NCBI GenBank assembly: GCA_030248065.1 | Contig: JASAMV010006942.1 | Span: forward strand, 1 to 64,000 | Length of the DNA stretch: 64,000 bases | Source: Rhynchonema sp. JSB1_4 | Taxonomy: Eukaryota > Nematoda > Chromadorea > Monhysterida > Xyalidae | Direction of reading: 5' to 3' | Notes under the pieces: generated by a model | Databases searched by the model: none | Told to the model about the DNA's origin: nothing | Seen by the model: the letters and a program-made list of their open reading frames with translations, nothing else | Shown here: positions 1-9,309 of the stretch, piece by piece | Layout of the letters: every line of letters begins with the position of its first letter | Numbering within the stretch: the stretch's first letter is position 1 | Translations under genes and position numbers: made by a program

Positions 1-169
1 ACACATGGGCAATATCATTTTCGGATCACGATATACACGAACATCGGCATCACTCGGCAAGCCTCAAACGCATAAAACATGACGATCACGTAACACGTAA
101 TACATATGAGTAAAACGGGTTAATAACGATGATAAAATAGATATGTACAATTACGCTCGGCCAACATCA
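1..169. other. Sequence downstream of gag, no recognisable pol
   Basis: On the minus strand this follows the Gag stop codon (TAA at 172-170). Reading all three minus frames I find no protease or reverse transcriptase motif in so short a stretch. If the element is intact, pol would start here or just beyond the window edge. Confidence 0.4.
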
Positions 170-3100
170 TTAAAATTCGCTCGGTTCAGTCGCGCGCAAA
201 TGACAGCGTATATCTGCGCGGCGACTGCGTTTGTTCAGTATCTTCATTCCGAACTTCTCCGGGTCGAGCACGTTAGCGACGGTATGACCGTCCCAACCTC
301 GGTCATTGTCCATTTCATCGTATTGCACCTCACCGTAGGTATCGGTTATTGCCCGCACCAGACATGTGATATACTCGGATACATCACAGTAATTCTTTCG
401 GGCAGCATCATCGAGTACCGCGTTCAGTTTCAGTCTCAATCGCTTGAGCAAGCGGTCATTGGACTGATGTTTCACAGCTTCAGTCTCGGCGTCACGCACA
501 CAATCGACAGCCTGAGACTTACTGAACGATGACGGCTGTTGTTCATGGACAACAGTCGATTGCTTGTCACGTGACTTTGTGGTTGTCACTTTTTCGGTTT
601 CGGTTCGCGGCTTCATTTTTCGTTTGTCGTCCATCATGCCACGTTTGCCGCGAGTGGCAACTTTCTGTCTGAGTTTTTCATGTTTCTTGCAATCAAACTC
701 GTTTGTATTTGTCACACGTTTGATTGACGCCTTTGCCGGACTTTTTGAGTTCCGTTGGCCAATGGTCTTCAATTTTCGCGCACGTCCATGAGCAACAAGC
801 CCACACTGACATGGCTCCTCGTATGGACACGTGACACAAAACTCGTAGTCCTGATCGGAATCGGACAGTTGTGTCTCGATGGGCACATACTTTCCAGTGC
901 CAATCGGCCGTTGCGTTGCGGGCGCCACATTGTTTGCGTTTGTCTCAGAAGTAGACGCCTGCGGAAACGTCACTTCTTGTTTCACTTGACGTTTCGGGCA
1001 CTGATTAGACATGTGGCTCGGGTCACCACAAATGAAACACGCCCGCGGACCACTGAAGGTACCGCTTTGTCGTTGGAATCGATTGTTCACCACCATACCA
1101 CGCTGCGAACCTGCAGTCAACTGCAATGGATATTGCTGCTGCTGCTGTGGTGGTGAGAACTGTTGTTGCGCCTCATGACCATACGGACAGTCATAGGATC
1201 GATGACCCGTTTGCTTGCACGAAAAGCACGTGTGGCCACCATCGGGTACAGGTCCACGTCCGCCACGTTGTTGTTGCTGCCAAGCATTACCACGGAAGCT
1301 GCCTCGTGGTTGAAATGCACCTCGGCCAGACCATGGGTTCTGATCGACACCGTTATTGTTGAAACGGTTATTGAACGGACGTGGATATCCGCGACCATAA
1401 CCGCCGCCTCGTGACTGTTGTTGCCACTGGGGCTGCGTTTCGACTTGCTGGTGCTGCTGGCTAGCATTGTGACTTCGCATGGCTTTGGTTGGGTTCAGTG
1501 TTTTGTAGTCCCAAGTCACACCAATGCTTTCCTGTGCCATGATGAAAGCACGCAAACACGACACCATCTCGGTCACACTTTCCGTGTTGATACGGTTCTG
1601 TGCCAAGTGGGAACGGAACAGCTGCGGCAAGCCTTGTCGGAACATCATTGCCGAGTGCAACGCGAATTGGCTTGATGTTGAACGCGGGAAAAGCTTTGCT
1701 GCAAACGTGTTTGACCGCTGCAGATAGCTATCAATCGTGTCACGTCCAGCGATCCATTCAAACTGCGACATTTGCAAATCGACCGTGTATGAGTGCGTAT
1801 CTGCACCAAACGCTTGACTCAGTTCGTGCACGGCCTTGCGATAATGAAATCGGCTCGGGCCCATGTTGTGCCAGATATTGCGCGGTTCTTGTGCCAACAA
1901 TGAGTAAAGCACAAACGCAGCTTCTTCATTCGTGACTGCACCAACATGACCACACAGTTCACGACACTGACGTTCGAACGCAGTGAAGTGCAATCGTGTT
2001 TCATTGCCCATGTAAATCGGGTATGCACCTGTCTTTCGATACACGCCAATGCTTTTCGTCAGCTCGGTTCTGCGTGCAACAGACAGTGCCCAATCGGTTT
2101 TTCCACTGGTCTCAATTCGAATGCGTTCAGTGGTGACAGGGTCACACACACTTGGCTCGAACAGGTCACCATCATTTGTCTCGGTCCAGACAGGAACCAC
2201 GTGGTCACGTGACCTGCTGTTGTTGTTTGGTGGCGGCGGTGGCGATGGTTGTTGTGTGTTATTGGCTTGTGAGCCACCACCGACTTGAATCGGGCCGTTC
2301 GCACTCATCAAAGTCTGAGCACCTTGTGGTAGCGAAGCGGGATTGACGTAATTTGCCGTTTGCGGTGGTACTGTGCCGCCAAAGGAAGCGGTATGCATCA
2401 GCACTGGGTGACCGTGTCGCCCAAGACACACATTGCACAAACAAGGACTGCGGTCGGGTATGTACCATGTAGTACCAGGCACTGAGCCCTGTACCTGTAT
2501 GCCCGTGCAACCTTGATTCGGCGTAGAAGTCAACAATGGACCGGTAGGTGCCGGCACAGTATTTGTCGATGGATTGCCGTTAGGCTGCGAACCGGTATTG
2601 CGACCTGCCTGCGTGGACGCACTTGGCTGGTTCGGATTAATTGTGGTTCGATATTGGCTGCGTTGTTGACTCTGCACCACAGATACAGGCGTCTGTATAA
2701 TTGGTTGCACGTTTGACGTGACAACAGGCGGTGGCTGTGTTTGCTGCTGTGTACACATGCTTTGCGACACAACACTTTCAGCTTGCTGTGCGTGCGCTTG
2801 CATAGACGTCACTGGTTGTTGTTGTTCTTCGTCATCAGTCTGTGCCTGATTGTCAGGTTGACTGGTATTTGCGGCTGCATGTTCATACTGCGCGTTTTCC
2901 AACGCGTGCTGTTGTCTGCACACGTATTGCCGCTCGAAATCACCCACAATTTTCGCAAACGCAAACTGGCTCATCTCGACTTCGGGCAGCTCGATTGCTT
3001 TGTACCAGTCACACATGTCCATTTGGTGCAGTACCCAATCTGACATGTCTGTGTAGTCGATTTCAGGATTCAGACGCACCAGAAATCGTTGCAGCTGACG

Positions 3101-3865
3101 AACTTGCACAGGTGCGCGATCAAACCACTCATTGACATCGAGGCTAATGTAGCCATTCACAAGCGGTCGGATAATCAAGCGCGGGCCGGGGCCTGACGCG
3201 CTGGCACCTGGGATCGGACCCGGAACCGGGATGGCAATATATTGCATATCGTCATCCGGACCATAAAGTGTGGAAACATCATCGGGTCTGGTCACAATAG
3301 GCACTTGTGGTTCGTTATTCTGGTCGGTCAAGTCCATATCGACTGGTTGTCGATCCGAAACATCAGCACCAAATGGCTGGCCCTCAGCCAAATGCCCATC
3401 ATTCAGTCGGTCACCCTCAGATGGACCGGGTGCATTGTCCAAGTCAGCGTCTGCGATCGTATGCACTTCAATTTCGGGTGTTCGAAAAGTAACAACCGGC
3501 TGGGGTTGACCAGGCGGCATGACAGGTTGCAATTGTTGTTGATTGGCCCCGCTAGTGCTGGCAACATTATTTTGCAAACCCACTTGCGCGGGATGCTCGT
3601 CGTAAGTAGCCAGATTTTTGTGCAACCGAGCAACATTTCGATCACTAGCAGCGGCAGCCTGTATTTGCAGCTGATTTTCATCCAACATGGGGTTTGACCG
3701 TGTGGAACGCTGCCAAAATCGACTGATAATACCACCCCCTGTTGCAGCACCGCGTCGTCGTGTTTCACGCTGCACATTCAATGTATTCAACGCCGGTTCG
3801 GTCGGTGGGCGCTCACCATGTGGCTGCGACCCGCTCACATCAGGTTGTTGAGCGTTGTTCGACAT
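170..3865 (-). CDS. Gag-like polyprotein of an LTR retrotransposon (1231 aa)
   Basis: Gag proteins form the cytoplasmic particle that packages retrotransposon RNA. The reading frame is open for 1231 residues. The first ~600 are low-complexity and rich in Gln, Pro and Asn. A capsid-like helical region follows at about residues 600-790, with the W/F-rich pattern of retrotransposon Gag (for example NIWHNMGPSRFHYRKAVHEL). Two CCHC zinc knuckles follow: CFSCKQTGHRSYDC near residue 878 and CFICGDPSHMSNQC near 942, separated by an RG/Q-rich linker typical of nucleocapsids. A basic, Lys/Arg-rich tail of ~250 residues ends the protein. The first ATG of the frame is taken as the start. No protease, reverse transcriptase or integrase is seen before the window ends, so pol is either to the left or missing. 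The length is large for Gag. A Ty3-like (Cer1-type) element is my best guess; BEL/Pao cannot be excluded. Confidence 0.8.
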   Translation of the reverse strand: MSNNAQQPDVSGSQPHGERPPTEPALNTLNVQRETRRRGAATGGGIISRFWQRSTRSNPMLDENQLQIQAAAASDRNVARLHKNLATYDEHPAQVGLQNNVASTSGANQQQLQPVMPPGQPQPVVTFRTPEIEVHTIADADLDNAPGPSEGDRLNDGHLAEGQPFGADVSDRQPVDMDLTDQNNEPQVPIVTRPDDVSTLYGPDDDMQYIAIPVPGPIPGASASGPGPRLIIRPLVNGYISLDVNEWFDRAPVQVRQLQRFLVRLNPEIDYTDMSDWVLHQMDMCDWYKAIELPEVEMSQFAFAKIVGDFERQYVCRQQHALENAQYEHAAANTSQPDNQAQTDDEEQQQPVTSMQAHAQQAESVVSQSMCTQQQTQPPPVVTSNVQPIIQTPVSVVQSQQRSQYRTTINPNQPSASTQAGRNTGSQPNGNPSTNTVPAPTGPLLTSTPNQGCTGIQVQGSVPGTTWYIPDRSPCLCNVCLGRHGHPVLMHTASFGGTVPPQTANYVNPASLPQGAQTLMSANGPIQVGGGSQANNTQQPSPPPPPNNNSRSRDHVVPVWTETNDGDLFEPSVCDPVTTERIRIETSGKTDWALSVARRTELTKSIGVYRKTGAYPIYMGNETRLHFTAFERQCRELCGHVGAVTNEEAAFVLYSLLAQEPRNIWHNMGPSRFHYRKAVHELSQAFGADTHSYTVDLQMSQFEWIAGRDTIDSYLQRSNTFAAKLFPRSTSSQFALHSAMMFRQGLPQLFRSHLAQNRINTESVTEMVSCLRAFIMAQESIGVTWDYKTLNPTKAMRSHNASQQHQQVETQPQWQQQSRGGGYGRGYPRPFNNRFNNNGVDQNPWSGRGAFQPRGSFRGNAWQQQQRGGRGPVPDGGHTCFSCKQTGHRSYDCPYGHEAQQQFSPPQQQQQYPLQLTAGSQRGMVVNNRFQRQSGTFSGPRACFICGDPSHMSNQCPKRQVKQEVTFPQASTSETNANNVAPATQRPIGTGKYVPIETQLSDSDQDYEFCVTCPYEEPCQCGLVAHGRARKLKTIGQRNSKSPAKASIKRVTNTNEFDCKKHEKLRQKVATRGKRGMMDDKRKMKPRTETEKVTTTKSRDKQSTVVHEQQPSSFSKSQAVDCVRDAETEAVKHQSNDRLLKRLRLKLNAVLDDAARKNYCDVSEYITCLVRAITDTYGEVQYDEMDNDRGWDGHTVANVLDPEKFGMKILNKRSRRADIRCHLRATEPSEF

Positions 3866-5589
3866 TGTGTTTTGCTTTATTTTACCAAAATTTTACAAAA
3901 CCAAATTATAAACGGACGAAACAGCGACTTTTATTTGCAGGAAGGTCGGCCAAACACGCACAATGGCTTGTCTCGTCTCACTGGGTAGCAGCGACAAGAG
4001 CAAGACAACGACAACAGCAAATAATAAAAGCCCACAGACAAGGTTTGATTGTCTGCCTCGAAAATAGACACCGTTTTATTCGTTCGTTCTCGTTTTCTTT
4101 TATTCACACACACAACATGGGTGTAAGTGAATTAAAATACAAATACTGGCGATTTATGTTCGCCAAGATTGATATTTTATGATGGACGGCACGTTAACGA
4201 ACGAAGCACAGTATCAAATTATCGTTTCAGCCACAGCACGCTATGAGCGGCTCGGCTGCGGGTACAGTTCACGTTCGGTGTCGAATTTTCAGCACAATTG
4301 TTCGCTTGTTTGCCCTCAGCAGCCGTTCAGAGACTCTGAGCCCGATGGCAATAAAATAATTCACAAGTTCAATTTAATCGGACAGCGGCAACTTCAGTTT
4401 TCAAGCCAATTTTCGGTTGCGGTTGAAGCAGCCGGTCGTCGTTTGGCTGGAAAAACTATGTCCGAAAATTTTTGGGAAATTTGGCCAGGGGTTCCCCGGC
4501 CCAGGCGTTTTCTGGGTTGGCGAAGTGCTCAGGGTGCACTCCAAACCACAACGGCACAACCAAAAGTCCTCGAAGAAGCTAAATCTCGTAAAATGCACAG
4601 AACAGCAGAAGGTTTTGACTCTCCCTGACGGCCCTTCTGTTCGAACGGAAATTTATGGAGTTTTCGTGCGGCCCGGTCACTTGTTAGGGGTTCGCCCCGC
4701 CTTTTGAGCAAGTACAAACCCGGTCCAAGATCCCTTTTGCTACACTAGACTCCAAACACGACGGGTGACCGTAAAGTCCTCGGTCTCGAAGGGTCGGTTG
4801 AAGACCCTTTTAGTGGATAAATTTACTGGGAAAGTGCCCCCTGTGACTGCACACAAACGAGACGTCGCTACTATAAGGACAAACAAACACTCGACTCGAT
4901 TCGCTCAACTCACTCTCGATTCAATCACCCCCAATGTCGGCCCGGATTTTTCGAACACGCACAATCACCGAATTCGGGCGTCGATTCGATCGTTTTACCG
5001 CCCGATTTGTCGAAGCTCACCAACACACGCTCGAACGAAACGAAAACCTCAATAAAATCAAACTTTTAGCCACGAAAACAACAATAAAATGAATGAAAAA
5101 TGCCCCAAAACGCTCCCCCCAAAACTATTGCGTCAACCCAATCTCCGTTTCGGTCGAAGGTTGCACGTGCAGGCAATAGCAGATCACGTCGGGCTCACCA
5201 GATGAGATCCTGCGAGCCCAACAGGTATCTACTAGTGCTTGCAGAACCGGAATCGTCAACCGAGCCAAATCAATAGATGCCAATGTTCGGAAATGCTCGT
5301 TTCGTGCGTGTTTCGGGATTCGGGAATGCAATGTTCGTTCGTTCACTCGCTCGTCAATCAGCCGACTCGCTCGTTCACAATATAGTTTTTATAATAACAA
5401 AAGGGAATAACCAAAACAATAGGAAGCGCAACCGCGCACACGGGGCACACACGTATTTCCGATAACAAACACAAACGTAACCGGCCGAGATTCTTCCTTC
5501 AACAGAACTACAGTAACCCGTTCTCTTACATTGGAAAAGCCAGACGGGTGAAGAGATATTTGGAATGGTTTAAGATGATACACAAACAG
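3866..5589 (-). other. Presumed 5' leader/LTR side of the retrotransposon
   Basis: This lies upstream of the Gag start on the minus strand, where a 5' LTR, primer-binding site and leader would be expected. I could not define LTR ends because the partner LTR would lie outside the window, and I saw no convincing tRNA-complementary primer site. No gene is recognised in it; the open frames lack domain signals. Confidence 0.35.
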
Positions 5590-5732
5590 GGGTCACCAGA
5601 AAGGGAATAATAATGCTAAACAAAAGGTAAACAAGGAAAAGGAAAAAAAAATTAGAAACAAAACCCCACAAAAAAAAGGGAAGGAGAACAGTCCTCCCGG
5701 AAAAAAAAAAAAAAAAACACAAAAAAAAAAAA
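5590..5732. repeat. A-rich, T-poor low-complexity block at left edge of palindrome
   Basis: Runs of A broken by C and G, with two long A tracts, directly abut the first base of the left inverted-repeat arm. The matching position outside the right arm (22413 onward) shows nothing similar. It may be a true poly-purine tract or a read/assembly artefact. Confidence 0.6.
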
Positions 5733-6917
5733 GTGATTTTGGGGCTTAGCACTTTTTTACTGATAACGAAACGACGAAATAACGACTTTTTTACGAGAAA
5801 TACATGCATCCTAGACCAGCCTAACACTATACTAAAGTACCTATAGTCTCATTTTCATTCCCTCTTGAAGCTAAAACAAGTGGAGCGCTGAACACGCCCT
5901 AACTGTAAAATCAACATAAAATCTGACAGACCCGCCATAAGATATCACCCACAGTCGTGCATTGACCATTTGCAAAAAAGTCAATTTCAAAATCGGAAAT
6001 TGTTTTCATTTCAACTGCCCTGTGTATCAGGCTGAAAGTTGCAAATACATGCACATTTTGTCTGACAGTCATAAGGTGTCACTGCACTTTGCTATCAGCA
6101 CAGGTCAGCAAAATACGAGGATGGAGTTTCCTTATCACAATATTAGACAGATTATTTGATAAAGATGGCTAACGGTGGCGTAACCATTGCAAAAACAAAC
6201 ACGTTTACAGTTGTTTCCGACCCGGCAGCGCGCGTTGGTTTCCCGGGTACCGGTTCAGACACGGGGTGAACAGTTTGTTGATGACGGCTTAGTGCACTTT
6301 TGTTGCGCGCTTAGAACCCAATTTATGAGCTGCCGGTTCATAATTTTATGTGTCGAGCGCGCTTAGAAACTTTGTCCTGCGTGTACTTCCCGTGTTGGGC
6401 GCCGCAAACTCACCCAAAACACTGGCAGACTGGTGCAATGTTGCTAATGAGAGAATCGGGCAGTTCAAGCATACAAAAATTCTGCAAGCTGTGTTGTACA
6501 ACATAAGCGCGAAAATTGTAAAGAATAAAACACTGCAGCGCTTTGGATTGACTACACATTCTGAACTCTGTATACCAATAACCGTCAAGCCATAGTAGGA
6601 AACTTGCGCAACAGAACTAGAGATGAAAACCCACCATTAGTAAGCTGTTTTGACTTCCCACATGATAAGAATATGGTAAGCGCAACGTGTAATCAGACTT
6701 TTTTAAGTGGGTGCGGCTTTGTAAATAAAGCATAACGTGCCTTAGCTAGTGCTACCGCGCGAAAAAAACCTTATCAGCCGCGGCAGGCATGTAATAATTT
6801 TCGTAACCCTTTTCGTAAACCATCGTAAACCTCCGGTACGTTGTTGCAAACCTGGTCCGTTGGGTGCTACCAGAGTTCGTGTTTAATACTCGTTTGCATT
6901 ATGCATGCTTCAGCCAG

Positions 6918-6982
6918 GGTTGGGCAAAAAAACGACGGCGTTTTTTCTTAAAAAAACGACGTTTTTTTTCAAAAGTACAGTC
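6918..6982. mobile_element. hAT-like element end fragment (left arm)
   Basis: Begins with CAGGGTTGGGCAAAAAAACG, the terminal sequence of the hAT-like family seen whole at 43770-44231 and 53440-53929, but breaks off into unrelated sequence. A mirror copy lies at about 21170-21232. Confidence 0.65.
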
Positions 6983-8112
6983 AAATGCTCGCAAGCGCAA
7001 TCGCATTTCCACCAATTTATGATGCTATTCTTGATGAGGGATTAAAAACTTACTGCCCTGGGAAGTGTGCCTAGAGTCCAACCACAGGTACAGATAGTAC
7101 CGCGCTGAGGTGATGTTCCACACATGAGCTTGTTTTATGATCCACAACCTTATACCCATCACTTGCCCTGTGATCATCACGGATGAGCCATTTCCGAATT
7201 ATCTACACTCACTATGTGCTTTTCAACACAAGACGAGCGGTGAAGTCACACAGAACTGTGTGAAATAGGAGCGCACACTTTATGTGTGGTTGTGTAACTT
7301 TGCGATATAACACCACAAAACCACACATCAAGTCCTACGCTGCAGCATCAGCTTGTAATTGCCTGTTGGAAGCGCGTCAGTCAGCAGAAACGCTTTTATC
7401 AAGTTCGAACCCAACGCTGAATCTATTTTTGCATAATTTACTTTTATGTCTTTTAATGTGCGAGACAAACGTGAGAACCAACGGAGAACTCTGGTGCTTA
7501 ACTGCGGGAATTTTTTAGAATGAAGTTAGAACAAGAACTGATAGAACCGGGTGGTGAATACTGAGGAAAGTGCCACTGTACTTGGCTATCATCAGCGACA
7601 TATGAGGACGGAGTTTCCTTATCACAATATTAGACAGATTTTATGGATAAAAATGGCTCCTGGTTGCGTAACCTTGCATAAAAACAAACACGATTGTCAG
7701 TTGTTTCCCACCAGGTGGCACGTGTTGGTTTCCCGGGTACAGACACGGTGCGAACAGTTTGTTGACGAGGGTTTTTTGCACTTTCGTTGCACGCTTGGAA
7801 CCCAACTAAGAAGCTGCCGATTCATAATTTTGTTTGTCGAGCGCGCTTCCAAACTTTTGTCGTGCGTTTGCTGGCCTGGTTGGGCGTAACCACGCCCAAA
7901 ACACCGGCAAACTTGTGCAGTGTTGCTAATGAGAGAATCGAGCAGTTCAGGGACACAAACAATTTTTGCAAGCTGTGTTGTACATATTTATAAGCGCAAA
8001 AATTGCAAAGAATAAAAATCCGATGAATTTTTGCGTAGTAAGACGGCATGGCGTAGGAATGACTACACATTTTGAACGAATTCGAACCAACACATTTTGA
8101 AATCAGCATCAA

Positions 8113-8298
8113 CCAGACGGGACCCGTGCCTACGGCCCGGCAAAAGCGCCGCGCCCGTGCCGTGCCACCCCGCCCCCCCCCCCCCCCGAAGACCCGTTAG
8201 CATAACCAAAGCTACCCGTGAAAACTGACCCGTTCGCACCTCCGAGGGAGGGGGCCACAGACATACATACATACGTCTTCCTGTTTTAGTAGTATAGA
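8113..8298 (-). mobile_element. Mini-Helitron (non-autonomous), left arm
   Basis: On the minus strand it starts TCTATACTACTAAAA, is GC-rich inside and ends with the short palindrome ACGGGTCCCGT followed by CTGG. A 5' TC, a 3' hairpin and a CTRR end with no target duplication are Helitron hallmarks. It is ~186 bp and non-coding. Confidence 0.65.
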
Positions 8299-8870
8299 TA
8301 AGCGTCAAACCACTGTGGGAAACTTGCGCAAAGAACAAGAGATGAAAATCTGCCATCAGTGAGCTGTTTTGATTTCCCACATGATAAGAATATGGTAAGC
8401 GCAACGTGTAATCAGACTTTTTAAGTGGGTGCGGCTTTGTAAATAAAGCATAACGTGCCTTAGCTAGTGTTACCGTACCGCGCAAAAACCTTGTCAGCGG
8501 CGGCAGGCATGTAACGATTTTCGTAAACCTTTTCGTAAGCTTGTTTTGACCTCTACGACCTTATGCTCATGACTTGTTTTGTGATCATCACCGCTGAACC
8601 ATTTCCAAGTTATCCGTACACACTGGGAAGCGTGTATGGTTTTCAACACATGATCTGTGGTAAACCACACACATTCTTGTGCAAAAAAAGGGAGCGCACA
8701 CTTCATGTGTGGTTTATTGCATTACGCTGGACTGTAGCACCCCAGAACCAAGTGAACCCCGACCTAGGTGCCAACAAATGCATACACCAGCCACCAGAGT
8801 TGGCCGAAATATTTCGCTGATGACCGACCAGTTTACATTATACGAACACGTTTCAGCAGAAAATTTTTGT

Positions 8871-9112
8871 TATTGGTCGCACAATGATTTTATAAGAATT
8901 GGTCAAATATTTTCCTGAATCGTAAAGCAGGAAAGTGTCGGGACAGTGAGAAAAATGTTTCAGACCCGCAGCAACGTGGGTGCTCCGCCAGATTATTTTC
9001 AGATAAAAATATGTTTTGTGAGAACCACAAATAACACAGTGGTTTAGAGTGACTGAGCGTGAAAATCAGGATTGATTTGATGAATTCTTATTATGCTCAT
9101 TATGCGACCAAC
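8871..9112. mobile_element. MITE family M1 (TTGGTCGCACAATGA ends, TA target), left arm
   Basis: Terminal inverted repeats TATTGGTCGCACAATGA and its complement, with AATGTTTCAGACCCGCAGC in the middle. Family members elsewhere in the window keep a TA at each end, as for Tc1/mariner-type insertion. No coding capacity. Mirror copy at 19020-19262. Confidence 0.8.
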
Positions 9113-9309
9113 ACCTGTATGGTTTCAGTTCACGAACAACTTTGTTTTCCCGATTTGAATTATCACGAACCTTGCTATCTGTGTTTCTTCGATTCATGTA
9201 CAATGCATGATTCACGAGTCGCTATTCTTTGCATAGCCACAAACATCTTGGAGGATTTCACTTCAACTCCCGTTCCCTTTTCCAGGTTCGATCACCAAAC
9301 ATCACCAAA

